This document shows, one piece after another, positions 36,160 through 46,768 of a stretch of DNA of 64,000 bases; within the stretch, counting starts at the first letter, position 1, and the number at the start of each line of letters is the position of its first letter. Made by a program: the position numbers and the translations under genes. Source of the stretch: Lentilactobacillus hilgardii DSM 20176 = ATCC 8290 (GTDB lineage Bacteria; Bacillota; Bacilli; Lactobacillales; Lactobacillaceae); NCBI RefSeq assembly GCF_000159315.1, contig NZ_GG669999.1, positions 1 through 64,000 on the forward strand, read 5' to 3'. The notes below the pieces were generated by a model. That model was not told the origin of the DNA and did no database searches. It saw nothing but the letters and a program-made list of their open reading frames with translations.

Positions 36160-37482
36160 ATGGAATATTCACTTGATTCCACCGAAAATCACGGTGCAGT
36201 AATTAAGGTCATTGGAGTTGGTGGCGGTGGTAGTAATGCTGTTAACACAATGATTAGTTCAGATGTAAAGGGTGTAGAATTTATTGTTGCAAACACGGAT
36301 GTCCAGGCGCTCTCTACATCTAAAGCAGAAACAAAAATTCAACTCGGACCCAAGTTAACAAGGGGATTGGGAGCAGGCTCTAATCCGGAAATAGGTGCAA
36401 AAGCCGCTGAAGAAAGTGAACAGGAATTATCCGAAGCACTTGAAGGCGCAGATATGGTTTTTGTAACTGCCGGAATGGGCGGTGGTACCGGTAATGGTGC
36501 AGCACCGATTGTAGCTAAAATTGCTAAGGATCAGGGTGCATTGACGGTTGGGGTTGTTACTCGTCCGTTTTCTTTTGAAGGTCCTAAACGCAGTAAATAT
36601 GCTGATGAGGGTGTTTCACAGTTAAAGGATAATGTAGATACACTTATTGTCATTGCAAATAATCGCTTATTGGACATGATTGATAAAAAGACACCTATGA
36701 TGGATGCCTTTAAAGAAGCTGATAACGTTCTTCGTCAAGGCGTTCAAGGTATTTCAGATCTAATTACAAGTCCGGGATACGTTAACTTGGACTTTGCTGA
36801 CGTTAAAACAACTATGCAAGATCAAGGTTCGGCATTAATGGGTGTGGGAGCTGCTAATGGTGAGGATCGAACGAAGAAAGCAACTGAAAAAGCAATTTCA
36901 TCACCATTACTTGAAGTTTCCATTGACGGTGCCGAGCAGGTACTGTTGAACATTACGGGTGGACCGGACCTGTCACTATTTGAAGCTCAGGATGCCTCAG
37001 ATATTGTTTCGCAAGCGGCAACCAGTGATGTTAACATTATCTTTGGGACATCAATTGACGAATCACTTGGAGACGAAGTGCGGGTAACTGTTATTGCAAC
37101 AGGTATCGATAAGAAAGCAGCAGAACAGGGGAGATTGGAAACACGTCGTACGCGGACGGCTTCACCTTCTGCTCGACCACAATCCAGTGCACATCCCCGT
37201 CAATTTGATGGTCATCGTAATTCTTCCCAGGAGACTACTAATAGCAATTCAAGTGCTAATGATAGTCATACTGATCCTTTGGGAAACTGGGATATTCGTA
37301 AACAGCCAACTACTGCCCGGCCATCTGTTCCAGAAAATGAAGAGTTTAATGACGTTGAAAAAAAGGATTTTGATCCGTTTCAGCCTGACGTCAATTCAGA
37401 TAAATCGGGCAAAACTGATAATGATAATTCACAGGATGATATTCCACCGTTCTTTAAGCACCGTCGTCGTAACAATAAATAA
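36160..37482 (+). CDS. ftsZ: Cell division GTPase FtsZ
   Basis: This 440-aa tubulin homologue forms the Z ring. The tubulin signature GGGTGNG starts at G107, with NxDxxD synergy-loop residues in [10 protein letters not shown] long Ser/Asn/Asp/Pro-rich linker (about 320-425) leads to the C-terminal peptide [12 protein letters not shown], which binds FtsA and SepF. GGAGGTAAATAATT precedes ATG. Confidence 0.97.
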   Translation: MEYSLDSTENHGAVIKVIGVGGGGSNAVNTMISSDVKGVEFIVANTDVQALSTSKAETKIQLGPKLTRGLGAGSNPEIGAKAAEESEQELSEALEGADMVFVTAGMGGGTGNGAAPIVAKIAKDQGALTVGVVTRPFSFEGPKRSKYADEGVSQLKDNVDTLIVIANNRLLDMIDKKTPMMDAFKEADNVLRQGVQGISDLITSPGYVNLDFADVKTTMQDQGSALMGVGAANGEDRTKKATEKAISSPLLEVSIDGAEQVLLNITGGPDLSLFEAQDASDIVSQAATSDVNIIFGTSIDESLGDEVRVTVIATGIDKKAAEQGRLETRRTRTASPSARPQSSAHPRQFDGHRNSSQETTNSNSSANDSHTDPLGNWDIRKQPTTARPSVPENEEFNDVEKKDFDPFQPDVNSDKSGKTDNDNSQDDIPPFFKHRRRNNK

Positions 37483-37546
37483 CAAATTTCAGTTAATGTA
37501 AAGACGGCGCTTATTTGAGTATGGTGAAATTCGAAAGGAAACAAAC

Positions 37547-37897
37547 ATGTCAGAAAAGTTTAATTTTGCGAATTTTTTTGGAATGGAATCGGATAAGCCG
37601 AAGAATGAGGATGCGAAACTAGTGGATAATGTTGTGCCTTTAACACGAAAAGATTTAGAAACTAACCGTAATATTGTGGTTTTTGAACCCATCAATTACA
37701 CAGATGTTGACACCATTGCTCAAAGGTTATTGGAAGATAACGCTGTTATCATCAAACTCGGTAAGCTTGATATTAAATCTGCTGAAAGAATGGTTGATTT
37801 CTTAAATGGTGTTTTGTTTGCAATTCATGGTACTATTAATCGTCTTGATAAGAACATTTTTATTTGTTCACCTAAAAATTTTAAGGTCACTAAGTAG
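37547..37897 (+). CDS. sepF: Cell division protein SepF
   Basis: This 116-aa protein has an N-terminal amphipathic helix (MSEKFNFANFFGM) for membrane binding and a compact C-terminal domain (about 40-110: NIVVFEPINYTDVDTIAQRLL) that polymerises into arcs and binds the FtsZ tail. It is shorter than B. subtilis SepF (about 150 aa) because the linker is brief. Confidence 0.94.
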   Translation: MSEKFNFANFFGMESDKPKNEDAKLVDNVVPLTRKDLETNRNIVVFEPINYTDVDTIAQRLLEDNAVIIKLGKLDIKSAERMVDFLNGVLFAIHGTINRLDKNIFICSPKNFKVTK

Positions 37898-37930
37898 CTA
37901 AGTTTTAAACAAGAGATAAGGGGTATTTTA

Positions 37931-38218
37931 TTGGTATCTGTAATCGCGTCTATCGTTTGGTTATTAAATAAGCTTATCAGCATTTATATGCTGGCAATTG
38001 TTATCTATGCATTGATGAGTTGGTTCCCAAATGCTTATGGTACTGCATTTGGTCGCTTTCTTGGCCGAACTGTTGAACCGTTTGAACGATTGTTCAATTT
38101 TGCGTCCGTTGGGATGATCAGTTTTGCGCCTGTTGTAGCACTGGTTGTGTTATCCCTAGTTCAGGGTGGTATCACTTATTTGGGGAATCTCATTATTGGA
38201 TATGGTTATGGGTATTAG
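37931..38218 (+). CDS. YggT/YlmG-family membrane protein
   Basis: This 95-aa protein has two hydrophobic stretches (about 2-26 and 59-85) around the conserved SWFPNAYG...FGRFLGRTVEPFERLF segment. YggT proteins cluster with sepF and ylmH in Firmicutes and are linked to division and osmotic behaviour. Start TTG has AAGGGG 7 nt upstream. Confidence 0.88.
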   Translation: MVSVIASIVWLLNKLISIYMLAIVIYALMSWFPNAYGTAFGRFLGRTVEPFERLFNFASVGMISFAPVVALVVLSLVQGGITYLGNLIIGYGYGY

Positions 38219-38239
38219 TTAGAAGAGGGGTATTTAGTG

Positions 38240-39034
38240 ATGGCTGTTGATGCAAACGTTTCTCAACATTTTCGACCTGATGAAGTGCCGTTTCTTGAGT
38301 CAATTGACCATTTAAGTGGGCAGGTTGAAAATGAATATCGGCCTATTTTGACTGAGTTTTTAAATCCCAGACAACTCTATATTCTTGAATCAATCATTAA
38401 TCGTCATGATGGCATTCATTTCTCAACTTACGGTGGTTATTCAGGTGCTGAGTTGCAACGGGCAATCGTCTATCCTGAGTATTTTACGCCTAAGACGGAT
38501 GATTTCCGCATCACTGCGTTTGAGATTGATTATCCAAGTAAATTTGCGACACTGGCACATGGAAAAATATTGGGATCATTGATGGGTGTCGGTATTGAGC
38601 GAAATGTGGTTGGTGACATTATTACGGACGGTCTTAAATGGCAGTTCATGGTGCAATCCGAAATGGCAGATTATGTCAAAGCTCAAGTTGATCACATTGG
38701 CAAAATTAAAGTCATGCTTGAAGATATCTCACCAGAAGGGGTCATTGCACCCGTTGATGAAAGTGAAACGTTAACAACAACTGTTTCTTCTCTCAGAGTT
38801 GATGCTCTGATTAGTGATGGTTTTCATATTTCTCGCCACCATGCTAAAGAATTAGTCGATACTGGTGATGTTCGGATTAATTGGGTTGATACGACGAGGC
38901 CGGATTTTGAATTATCGACAAAAGACATTATTTCTGTGCGGGGATATGGACGACTTGTCATCAAAGAAATTACCGGAATGACGAAAAAAGATAAAATTAG
39001 GATTATCATAAGTGTGTATAACCGGAATAAATAG
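38240..39034 (+). CDS. ylmH: YlmH-type RNA-binding protein with S4 domain
   Basis: This 264-aa cytoplasmic protein has an N-terminal domain typical of YlmH and a C-terminal S4 RNA-binding domain (about 182-240: LRVDALISDGFHISRHHAKELVDTGDVRINW). YlmH homologues in Firmicutes act in translation quality control. GAGGGG precedes both GTG 38237 and ATG 38240; I chose ATG. Confidence 0.92.
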   Translation: MAVDANVSQHFRPDEVPFLESIDHLSGQVENEYRPILTEFLNPRQLYILESIINRHDGIHFSTYGGYSGAELQRAIVYPEYFTPKTDDFRITAFEIDYPSKFATLAHGKILGSLMGVGIERNVVGDIITDGLKWQFMVQSEMADYVKAQVDHIGKIKVMLEDISPEGVIAPVDESETLTTTVSSLRVDALISDGFHISRHHAKELVDTGDVRINWVDTTRPDFELSTKDIISVRGYGRLVIKEITGMTKKDKIRIIISVYNRNK

Positions 39035-39049
39035 GAGGATTGGTTCATC

Positions 39050-39721
39050 ATGGTATTAAGTCCACAGGATATTCACAATAAAGAATTTTCAACGAAATTG
39101 AGAGGGTACAATATCGACGAGGTCAATGATTTTCTTGACCAGATCATCAAGGATTATCAGATTATTTTGGAAGAAAATAAGGATTTGAGATCTCAATTGA
39201 GTGAATCGAAAGATAAACTCTCGTATTTCAATGACCTGAAGGACTCGTTGAACCAGTCAATTTTAGTTGCCCAAGAAGCTGCTGATAAGGTTAAGAGTAA
39301 TTCGAAAAAGGAAGCCGAGATTACAAATCGTGAAGCCCAAAAGAAGGCTGATGACATTGTTAAAACCGCTGACGAAAAATCGACTCAAATTCTTGAAGAG
39401 GCTTCTAAACGTGCTAAAAAGCTGGCAATTGAAACTGACGATCTCAAGAAAAATACTCGAGTATTCCGTCAACGACTTGAGGTTATGCTTGAAAGCCAAT
39501 TAGCGGTTATTAAGGGCTCTGACTGGGATCACTTAGTCGAAGATGGGCCTACGACAACCTATGAAGATATTGAAAAAGTTGTTGGAGATCTTGACAACCC
39601 TACAAATTCAGATGTAGAATCAGAAAACAAACAGGGTAATAATGCTGACGCAGTTGAAAGTACGCCGACAACCGATGATAAACTGCAAACAGTTGTCATT
39701 TATCCTGACAGTCAAAAATAA
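39050..39721 (+). CDS. divIVA: Pole/septum protein DivIVA
   Basis: This 223-aa protein has the conserved membrane-binding start MVLSPQDIHNKEFSTKLRGY and DEVNDFLDQIIKDY, followed by long coiled coils (about 32-70 and 75-145) and an acidic Asn/Thr-rich tail. It marks negatively curved membrane at septa and poles. AGGAGGATTGG lies upstream of ATG. Confidence 0.95.
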   Translation: MVLSPQDIHNKEFSTKLRGYNIDEVNDFLDQIIKDYQIILEENKDLRSQLSESKDKLSYFNDLKDSLNQSILVAQEAADKVKSNSKKEAEITNREAQKKADDIVKTADEKSTQILEEASKRAKKLAIETDDLKKNTRVFRQRLEVMLESQLAVIKGSDWDHLVEDGPTTTYEDIEKVVGDLDNPTNSDVESENKQGNNADAVESTPTTDDKLQTVVIYPDSQK

Positions 39722-39726
39722 TAATA

Positions 39727-39920
39727 ATTAAATCGATCAGAGACCAGAAATTAATCAACCGAAACATTAGCGAGCTAAAGATGGTGAAAGTTTAGCAGTC
39801 ACCGGTTGTTTAACAGATCAGCTCTATTACATATCGATTGTTATAAAGAGATAGGATTATTAAATCCTAAAATTGGGTGGTACCACGAAGATTTCGTCCC
39901 TTGGGCGGAATCTTTTTTTG
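39727..39920 (+). promoter_or_regulatory. T-box leader of ileS
   Basis: The T-box sequence GGGTGGTACCACG (39875-39887) is followed by a terminator: AAGATTTCGTCC pairs with GGCGGAATCTT and runs into seven T (about 39888-39919). Stem I is closed by AATCGAT with ATCGATT (39833-39839). Two isoleucine codons lie in the candidate specifier region, ATC at 39817-39819 and ATT at 39826-39828; I favour ATC followed by A. Uncharged tRNA-Ile should prevent termination. Confidence 0.92.
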
Positions 39921-40001
39921 TATCGTTTGATCTGTCAGGGTGTACAAATAACGGTAGTTTATTACGCTATTACTTTTAAAATGGAGAAAGGGAGTCAAAT
40001 A

Positions 40002-42809
40002 ATGCGGGTAAAAGACACTTTAAACTTAGGCAAAACGAAGTTCAAAATGCGTGGTAATCTTCCTGTAAAAGAAGTGGAACGTCAAAAGGCATGGGAAGAA
40101 AATCGTGTCTACGAACAACGACAAAAATTAAATGAGGGCAAACCAAGTTTTGTTCTTCATGATGGACCTCCATACGCTAACGGAGATATTCATATGGGAC
40201 ATGCGATGAACAAAATTTCTAAGGATATTATTGTTCGTTACAAATCAATGACCGGATATCGGGCACCTTACGTTCCCGGTTGGGATACACATGGCTTACC
40301 AATTGAACAAAAATTAACCCAAGCCGGTTATGATCGAAAGAAAATGTCGACCAACGACTTCCGAAAGCTTTGTCAAGAATATGCGATGAAGCAGGTTCAA
40401 CGCCAAATGGATGAGTTTAAACGTCTTGGCGTCTCCGGGGATTGGGATCATCCCTATCTCACATTGCAGCATGAGTTCGAAGCTGCCGAGGTTCGTGTCT
40501 TTGGGGCATTTGCCAAACGTGGCTTGATTTACAAGGGTAAAAAGCCTGTTTATTGGTCATGGTCATCCGAATCTGCGCTTGCTGAAGCAGAAGTTGAGTA
40601 TCATGATGTTACATCACCATCTGCTTTCTATGGCGAAAAAGTCACTGACGGTAAGGGTGTTTTGGAAGAGGACAATACATTTATGGTGGTTTGGACAACG
40701 ACGCCTTGGACAATTCCAGCGTCGGAAGGGATCACCGTAGATGCTGATTTTGATTATGCAGTGGTTCAACCTGAAGATGATGAACGAAAATTCGTCATTG
40801 CCAGTGAACTGCTTGAAAAAGATGAGAGCCTATTTGGCTGGAAAAATGTCAAAATTGTTAAGACAGTTAAGGGACGTGATATGGAAGGCATCCTTGCTGA
40901 ACATCCATTTGACCATAGTCGAAAACTATTAACAATGTTAGGTGATTTTGTTACGTTGGATGCCGGTACCGGACTTGTTCATACCGCTCCCGGATATGGT
41001 GAAGATGACTTTAATATTGGTCGGAAGTATGGATTGGATATCTTTGCACCCGTTGATGATCGTGGGTATTTGACTAAAGAATCAGGCGAAGATTTTGCTG
41101 GAGTCTTCTATGAAGATGCTAATAAAATCGCGTTGGATAAGTTAAAAAAGGCTGGTCTGTTATTGGATTACATGCCGTTGAATCATAGTTACCCATTCGA
41201 CTGGCGTACTAAGAAACCGATTATTTTCCGAGCAACGCCACAATGGTTTGCTTCTGTTGATAAAATTAAAGATGATATTTTAAATGCTATCGAAGATGTG
41301 ACCTTTTACCCTGATTGGGGAAAAGTTCGTCTCTCCAATATGATTAAAAATCGTGGCGATTGGGTCATTTCCCGACAACGTGTTTGGGGTGTGCCGCTTC
41401 CGATTTTCTATGGTGAGGATGGCGAAGCAATTATTACTCAGGAAACAATTGACCATGTTGCTGACTTGTTTGCCAAATATGGGTCGGATGTCTGGTTCGA
41501 ACGTGAGCCCAAAGACTTATTACCAGATGGCTTTACCAGTGAACATTCACCAAACGGCAAATTCACTAAAGAAAATGACATCATGGATGTTTGGTTTGAT
41601 TCTGGTTCATCGCACCAAGGGGTCTTGGCAGCTCGTCCAGAGTTGACTTATCCCGCAGATATGTACCTTGAAGGTTCTGACCAGTATCGTGGTTGGTTTA
41701 ATTCAAGTCTGATTACCAGTGTTGCCGTTTCAAATAAAGCACCGTATAAATCAATTGTCTCACAAGGTTTCACGCTTGATGGTAAAGGCCATAAGATGAG
41801 TAAATCTTTAGGTAATACGATTGCACCAATTGATATTATCAAAAAAATGGGCGCTGAAATTGTTCGTCTTTGGGTAACATCTGTTGATACATCAGCCGAT
41901 GTTCGAGTTAGTCAGGAAAACTTTGTTAAGATTTCGGATGCTTATAAGAAGATTCGAAACACAATGCGATTCTTGTTAGCAAACACGTCTGACTTTGATC
42001 CAAAGACAAATGCAGTTGCGTTTGATGAAATGGAAAGTCAAGATCAGTACATGACTGTTTTGCTTAATAAGTTTCTTGGTGAGGCTCGTGATAGTTTTGA
42101 GCAGTATGACTTCTTGACTTTCTATAAGAAATTCCTGAATTTTGTGACAACCGATTTATCGGCTTTCTATCTGGATATGGCAAAGGATATTGTTTATATT
42201 GATAAGAAGGATGGTCATAAACGTCGCTCAATGCAGACAGTTATGTATCATACTGTTACGACATTGACCAAGCTGATGACACCGGTTCTGCCGCATACAG
42301 CCGAAGAAATTTGGGGATTCTTGAAAGAACCTGAAGACTTTGTTCAATTGACTGATATTCCCAAGCAACAGCATTTTGACAATGAGGCTGATATTTTGGA
42401 AGAATGGACCAAGTTTATGACTTATCGGGATGATGTGCTTAAGGTTCTGGAAGAGGCGCGTGATGCCAAAGAGATTGGCAAGGCATCAGAAGCATCGTTG
42501 ACAATTTACGCGACAACCGAAGTGAAAGATCTTTTTGAATCGTTAAATGTAGATCTTGCAACGGTTCTTCTGGTTTCCCAGTTGACAGTTAAGGACTTTA
42601 CTGATGCACCGGATAATGCAACGAAGTTTGATAGTGATGGCTTGGCACTTCTGGTTGAGCCGGCAAAGGGTAAAACATGCGAACGCTGTCGTTTGGTTCG
42701 AACTGACGTTGGTTCCGATAGTGACTATCCTACTTTCTGTCACTCTTGTGCTGAAATTGTTCGTAGTGAATTCCCAGAAACGGTTGCTGAAGGTTTTGAA
42801 GCTAAATAA
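40002..42809 (+). CDS. ileS: Isoleucyl-tRNA synthetase
   Basis: This 935-aa class Ia synthetase charges tRNA-Ile. The HIGH motif is HMGH at 64-67, KMSKS is at 598-602, and the editing domain lies between. The C-terminus holds a zinc finger ([10 protein letters not shown]...FCHSCAEIV). ATG 40002 has AAAGGGAG 8-9 nt upstream; a longer frame reaches back into the T-box and is not real. It follows divIVA as in many lactobacilli. Confidence 0.97.
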   Translation: MRVKDTLNLGKTKFKMRGNLPVKEVERQKAWEENRVYEQRQKLNEGKPSFVLHDGPPYANGDIHMGHAMNKISKDIIVRYKSMTGYRAPYVPGWDTHGLPIEQKLTQAGYDRKKMSTNDFRKLCQEYAMKQVQRQMDEFKRLGVSGDWDHPYLTLQHEFEAAEVRVFGAFAKRGLIYKGKKPVYWSWSSESALAEAEVEYHDVTSPSAFYGEKVTDGKGVLEEDNTFMVVWTTTPWTIPASEGITVDADFDYAVVQPEDDERKFVIASELLEKDESLFGWKNVKIVKTVKGRDMEGILAEHPFDHSRKLLTMLGDFVTLDAGTGLVHTAPGYGEDDFNIGRKYGLDIFAPVDDRGYLTKESGEDFAGVFYEDANKIALDKLKKAGLLLDYMPLNHSYPFDWRTKKPIIFRATPQWFASVDKIKDDILNAIEDVTFYPDWGKVRLSNMIKNRGDWVISRQRVWGVPLPIFYGEDGEAIITQETIDHVADLFAKYGSDVWFEREPKDLLPDGFTSEHSPNGKFTKENDIMDVWFDSGSSHQGVLAARPELTYPADMYLEGSDQYRGWFNSSLITSVAVSNKAPYKSIVSQGFTLDGKGHKMSKSLGNTIAPIDIIKKMGAEIVRLWVTSVDTSADVRVSQENFVKISDAYKKIRNTMRFLLANTSDFDPKTNAVAFDEMESQDQYMTVLLNKFLGEARDSFEQYDFLTFYKKFLNFVTTDLSAFYLDMAKDIVYIDKKDGHKRRSMQTVMYHTVTTLTKLMTPVLPHTAEEIWGFLKEPEDFVQLTDIPKQQHFDNEADILEEWTKFMTYRDDVLKVLEEARDAKEIGKASEASLTIYATTEVKDLFESLNVDLATVLLVSQLTVKDFTDAPDNATKFDSDGLALLVEPAKGKTCERCRLVRTDVGSDSDYPTFCHSCAEIVRSEFPETVAEGFEAK

Positions 42810-42869
42810 TCAGAATCATTTAACAATTTGAAAAACTGTTTTAAAACTAAGTGTAAACCAGTACAATTA

Positions 42870-42911
42870 AGAGGTTGAGGCCAGGCAAATGTCTGGACAG
42901 CCTCTTTTTTG
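42870..42911 (+). terminator. Terminator after ileS
   Basis: AGAGGTTG pairs with CAGCCTCT, with an inner CCAG/CTGG stem, followed by six T. Confidence 0.88.
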
Positions 42912-42940
42912 ATTTGAAGATGCTTCAGGAGGAATTTAAA

Positions 42941-43156
42941 ATGCTTTATGGAAAAGTAAAAACGTATAATGCTAAAAACGGTTTTGGATTTATTACACAG
43001 GATCAGGGAGACAATCTGTTCTTTTTTAAGAATGCCTTTCATGGTGAAGACTATTCGCGGATTGTTCCAGGGATTCGTGTGAGCTATGTTGTTGTTGAAG
43101 GCCAAAAGGGGCCACAGGCTGCTAAAGCACAAATTGTGGAAGAAGCGGGTGAATAA
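42941..43156 (+). CDS. Divergent cold-shock-domain protein
   Basis: This 71-aa OB-fold protein resembles CspA. RNP1 reads KNGFGFIT (near 13-20), but RNP2 is LFFFKN rather than the usual VFVH-type, removing an RNA-stacking His. The start has AGGAGG 8 nt upstream. A longer in-frame ORF begins inside the ileS terminator and is unlikely. Monocistronic. Confidence 0.85.
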   Translation: MLYGKVKTYNAKNGFGFITQDQGDNLFFFKNAFHGEDYSRIVPGIRVSYVVVEGQKGPQAAKAQIVEEAGE

Positions 43157-43215
43157 TTGCATTAAGGACTGAATGTTTGTAAAATATATTTATTAATGGA
43201 AAATAGGGTGATCTT

Positions 43216-43761
43216 GTGGATTTTGAAGAACATGTCGTTGATTCTCAAAACATTTATGATGGTGCAATTATCAATGTTGAAAAACAAACAGTCCGGTTGC
43301 CAGATGGTCAAACGGCTTTTCGAGAAATTGTTCATCATTCCGGTGCTATTGGTGTTTTAGCGCTTACCAAAGACAATAAGATTATCCTGGAAAAGCAATG
43401 GCGAGCACCTGTTGAAGCAACAACGATTGAAATCCCCGCAGGAAAAGTGGATAATCGCGATACAGACTTTCATCACGCGGTTATTCGTGAACTAAACGAG
43501 GAAATTCGATATACACCAAAGCACGTTGAAGAGCTTTTTGGGTTTTATTCTTCCGTAGGCTTTTCGGATGAATACATGAAATTGTATCTCGCCACTGATT
43601 TAGAACCTGTTAAAGATAAATTGCCCAGAGACAAGGGGGAATTTTTGCAAATCATCGAAAAGACGTTGGATGAAGCTGTTTCAATGATTACAAATGGTGA
43701 TATTAAAGATGCAAAAACAATTATGGCAATTCAGCACTGGCAATTAATGCAAAGTAGGTGA
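43216..43761 (+). CDS. nudF: ADP-ribose pyrophosphatase, Nudix family
   Basis: This 181-aa hydrolase cleaves ADP-ribose to AMP and ribose 5-phosphate. The Nudix box GKVDNRDTDFHHAVIRELNE continues as EIRYT (about 75-99); the REL.EE core is intact, while the usual Gly after EE is replaced (EEIRY). The N-terminal strand region matches NudF dimers. Start GTG has AGGGTGAT 4 nt upstream. Confidence 0.9.
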   Translation: MDFEEHVVDSQNIYDGAIINVEKQTVRLPDGQTAFREIVHHSGAIGVLALTKDNKIILEKQWRAPVEATTIEIPAGKVDNRDTDFHHAVIRELNEEIRYTPKHVEELFGFYSSVGFSDEYMKLYLATDLEPVKDKLPRDKGEFLQIIEKTLDEAVSMITNGDIKDAKTIMAIQHWQLMQSR

Positions 43762-43769
43762 TTTTTTAA

Positions 43770-44060
43770 GTGGTAACCGATGATAAAAAAGAATCCAAAG
43801 CCCTTACAAGAGAACAATATCGAAAACTCAAGCAGCAAGAGGATGACGATTTTAAACAACGGGACAAAAAAAGAGTTGAAGTAGAGCGAGCTTATGCGAG
43901 GACACATCAACAAAATCCCGGCGATGATGCTGCCATTGCAGATGCCAATCAATTCAAGACGCACAGATGGCATAAAATTAATAGGCGGCTAAATTGGACG
44001 ATTGGCATTCTAGCTGTTTTGATTGTCATTGTTTACTTGGTTCTTTTCTTTGTTAATTAA
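43770..44060 (+). CDS. Small tail-anchored membrane protein, unknown function
   Basis: This 96-aa protein has a highly charged, probably helical N-terminal part (about 1-55, many Lys, Glu, Arg) and one C-terminal helix (about 75-94). I recognise no domain. It lies between nudF and mtnN, 8 nt after nudF, so probably co-transcribed. Start GTG has AGGTGAT 7 nt upstream. Confidence 0.75.
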   Translation: MVTDDKKESKALTREQYRKLKQQEDDDFKQRDKKRVEVERAYARTHQQNPGDDAAIADANQFKTHRWHKINRRLNWTIGILAVLIVIVYLVLFFVN

Positions 44061-44128
44061 ATTTTTAATATGATTTACAAATTATAAAAATACCGACACT
44101 ATACTATTTTAGTTTAAGGAGAATGATC

Positions 44129-44830
44129 ATGACTTACGGCGTTATATGCGCAATGGATGAGGAACTTGCTATTTTAAAAGAGGCATTGGTAAATGAATCT
44201 GCTCAAAACTATGGTCAGATGAATTTCTATACGGGTCAAATTCATGGACAGGATGTTGTACTGGTTAAATCAGGCATTGGTAAAGTTCAGGCTGGCATTA
44301 CAACATCAACGCTGATTAATGAATACCATGTTGACGCGGTCATTAATTCCGGTTCTGCAGGCGGAATTGGCGATGGATTGTCAATTGGCGATATTATTAT
44401 TTCAACAGAAACGGCTTACCACGATGTTGATGTGACTGCATCAAACTATAAGGTGGGCCAATTACCAGGATTTCCGGCCAGGTTTGAAGCATCCAAGGAT
44501 TTGGAGGACGCTATCGCGCAAGCAGCTAAAGAAAGCGGCGTGACTGCGCATTTTGGTTTAATTGTGTCAGGTGATCAATTTATTGCAGATTCCAAACGGA
44601 TTCAACAAATTAAGGACAACTTTCCAGACGCGTTATGTTCGGAAATGGAAGGGGCTGCAGTCGGTCAAGTTGCTTTTCAAAATCATGTCCCGTATGCCGT
44701 GATCCGGGCAATGTCTGATGTTGGGGATGAAAATGCCGAAGTTAGTTTTGATCAATTCATTATTACGGCCGGTAAAAAGTCCGGTCAGATGTTGATTGAT
44801 TTATTTGAGAACGAAGCAGCAAGGAAGTGA
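44129..44830 (+). CDS. mtnN: 5'-methylthioadenosine/S-adenosylhomocysteine nucleosidase
   Basis: This 233-aa enzyme hydrolyses MTA and SAH, feeding methyl-cycle recycling and AI-2 precursor formation. Family blocks are GVICAMDEEL at the start, KSGIGKVQAGI near 49-59, NSGSAGGIG near 74-82, and the purine-site MEGAAVGQV near 171-179. ATG 44129 has AAGGAG 7-8 nt upstream; ATG 44123 is too close to it. The next gene lies 6 nt on. Confidence 0.94.
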   Translation: MTYGVICAMDEELAILKEALVNESAQNYGQMNFYTGQIHGQDVVLVKSGIGKVQAGITTSTLINEYHVDAVINSGSAGGIGDGLSIGDIIISTETAYHDVDVTASNYKVGQLPGFPARFEASKDLEDAIAQAAKESGVTAHFGLIVSGDQFIADSKRIQQIKDNFPDALCSEMEGAAVGQVAFQNHVPYAVIRAMSDVGDENAEVSFDQFIITAGKKSGQMLIDLFENEAARK

Positions 44831-44836
44831 AAAGAC

Positions 44837-46006
44837 TTGGAAGAGATTTATTTAGATAATGCTGCAACGACCAGAGTTTCAGATGAAGTTTATGCAGAAT
44901 TAATGGACAAGTATAAGAATGTTTATGGGAATGCGTCGACGCTTTATGGGCTCGGGCGCCAGTCCAAAGAGGTTATGGAACACGCCAGAGAAGTGATTGC
45001 CAAGTCAATTAACGCGGACCCCGAAGAAATTGTTTTTACAAGCGGTGGTTCCGAGAGTGACAACACCGCAGTGATGCAAACGGCTTTTGCGCGTCAGTCT
45101 TTGGGAAAGCACATTATTACGACTGCAATAGAGCATGAAGCCATTTTAAGGCCCATGCAGGCGTTAGAGAAGCTGGGCTTTCGAATTACCTACTTGCCAG
45201 TTGATCAGTACGGAAACATCTCCTTGGACGACTTTAAGGCGGCGTTGGACGATGATACGATTCTGGTTTCGATCATGACAGGAAATAACGAAGTCGGTTC
45301 CGTTATGCCGATCCATGAAATTGGCGAGATTTTAAAAGATCATCAAGCATGGTTTCATACAGATGCCGTTCAAGCATATGGGTTATTAGATATTGACGTC
45401 CAACGTGATCATATTGATTTATTGTCAACGTCTGCACATAAAATTAACGGCCCAAAAATGATTGGGTTTTTATATCGTCGAACAGGTGTTAACTTCCCAA
45501 GTTTAATTAAAGGTGGCGATCAGGAGACAAAACGCCGTGCAGGTACTGAAAATGTGCCGGCAATTGCTGGCTTCGCCCGTGCTGTTGAGACGATTACCAG
45601 TGAGGAAAAGGCACATCGTCAGGCTAAATATCTAAAATTCAAAAAGTATATTGCCGATAAATTAACAAAAAATGGCATTGACTTTGACATTAACGGTCAA
45701 ATTACCGAGGACAATTTAAACCACGTTTTTAATATTTGGCTAAAGGGAATTTCAACCTATGTGATGCAAACTAATCTGGACTTGGCAGGAATTGCTGTAT
45801 CTGGTGGTTCGGCTTGTACAGCGGGAAGTATTGAACCTTCCCATGTTTTGGTTGCAATGTATGGTAAGGACAGTCCGCGTATCAGTGAATCGATTCGAAT
45901 TAGTTTTGGGCGTTACAACACGTATGAGGATTTGGACAAACTGGTTGCTGCGATTACCCAAACGGTTAAACGTTTAAAAAATAAAAATAGGGAAGTGAAA
46001 CTGTGA
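44837..46006 (+). CDS. Cysteine desulfurase, IscS/NifS family
   Basis: This 389-aa PLP enzyme releases sulfur from cysteine. It shows YLDNAATTRVS at the N-terminus, PLP lysine K202 (STSAHKINGPK) and the persulfide cysteine C327 (GGSACTAGS). It probably supplies sulfur to MnmA, with which it is usually neighboured in lactobacilli, though here about 10 kb intervenes. TTG start with AAGGAAGTG upstream. It overlaps the next gene by 1 nt. Confidence 0.92.
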   Translation: MEEIYLDNAATTRVSDEVYAELMDKYKNVYGNASTLYGLGRQSKEVMEHAREVIAKSINADPEEIVFTSGGSESDNTAVMQTAFARQSLGKHIITTAIEHEAILRPMQALEKLGFRITYLPVDQYGNISLDDFKAALDDDTILVSIMTGNNEVGSVMPIHEIGEILKDHQAWFHTDAVQAYGLLDIDVQRDHIDLLSTSAHKINGPKMIGFLYRRTGVNFPSLIKGGDQETKRRAGTENVPAIAGFARAVETITSEEKAHRQAKYLKFKKYIADKLTKNGIDFDINGQITEDNLNHVFNIWLKGISTYVMQTNLDLAGIAVSGGSACTAGSIEPSHVLVAMYGKDSPRISESIRISFGRYNTYEDLDKLVAAITQTVKRLKNKNREVKL

Positions 46007-46350
46007 TGGCTTTTTCCACAACGGCTAAGGTGAGTGGTGATTCGCATGCTTACGAACTGAATTCTGAAGTGAAGAAATATACGTTAAAAGACTTGGGATT
46101 TACGGAGACCAAGGCTGGTAATTATTCTTTAGAACGTTCATTAGACCCTAATTCTCCTTACGGAACCGGGTATAAATTTAAAATGATGGTTTCTAAAGGA
46201 CTGGACGGTTTTCGAATGTCCATTACAACGGGAAATGGACTGCAAAAAGTTAATATTTTTAAAAATTCTGAAACACAAGAAAGTGTTGATCAATTCAATT
46301 TCTTGATTAATAATTTGGTTGATCGAGAAGTCTTGAAACGAACGGATTAG
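46006..46350 (+). CDS. DUF1831-family protein
   Basis: This 114-aa soluble protein has no signal or membrane segment. Its size, sequence (VSGDSHAYELNSEVKKYTLK) and place after the desulfurase match the lactobacillal DUF1831 family, of unknown function. ATG 46006 overlaps the upstream stop (TGATG); GTG 46003 is the alternative. Confidence 0.82.
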   Translation: MAFSTTAKVSGDSHAYELNSEVKKYTLKDLGFTETKAGNYSLERSLDPNSPYGTGYKFKMMVSKGLDGFRMSITTGNGLQKVNIFKNSETQESVDQFNFLINNLVDREVLKRTD

Positions 46351-46377
46351 GTAAGGATGCTTTGAATTTTTAAATGA

Positions 46378-46427
46378 AACTCAGTTAGGCAACCGGTTAA
46401 TATCGGCTTGCTAGCTGAGCTTTTTTG
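46378..46427 (+). terminator. Terminator after the DUF1831 gene
   Basis: CTCAG-TTAG-GCAA pairs with TTGC-TAG-CTGAG, with a CCG/CGG inner stem, then six T. It ends the nudF-to-DUF1831 run. Confidence 0.85.
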
Positions 46428-46768
46428 ATTTTTGAAGACATAATTCATCTCGTGTTGCACATGTGTTAATGACATTAATTAATCCGTGACAGGGATCCTT
46501 TTTTTGAAAAATGTCTGTCAAAAAGATGATTACTCAGTTGATTTGGTTTGAAGAAAGGATTTTTCATATTGACAGAGCTTTTTAAAAGGGCTAAATTAGA
46601 TATTAATTAAGATACAATGATAAACGCACTAAGGATAATGACTTTTATTATTTCCTATCGGTAAAGCTAGGCTTATTTTTCAACCCAACCACCTTTTAAT
46701 GTCATAGTTGTTATTTTTACTCGATTATTAGAGTAGCTTGATTTCAATTTTAAGGAGGTTTCTTATCA
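46428..46768. other. ilvE1 upstream region
   Basis: About 340 bp without a gene. It holds a TGACAG...CTGTCA inverted repeat (46487-46492, 46515-46520) and the promoter at 46569. The transcript would have a ~165-nt AT-rich leader. I found no T-box sequence and no intrinsic terminator in it. A small TACTC/GAGTA hairpin lies near 46720-46737. Confidence 0.5.
46569..46597 (+). promoter_or_regulatory. Likely ilvE1 promoter
   Basis: TTGACA (46569-46574), a 17-nt spacer and TAAATT (46592-46597). Confidence 0.6.
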
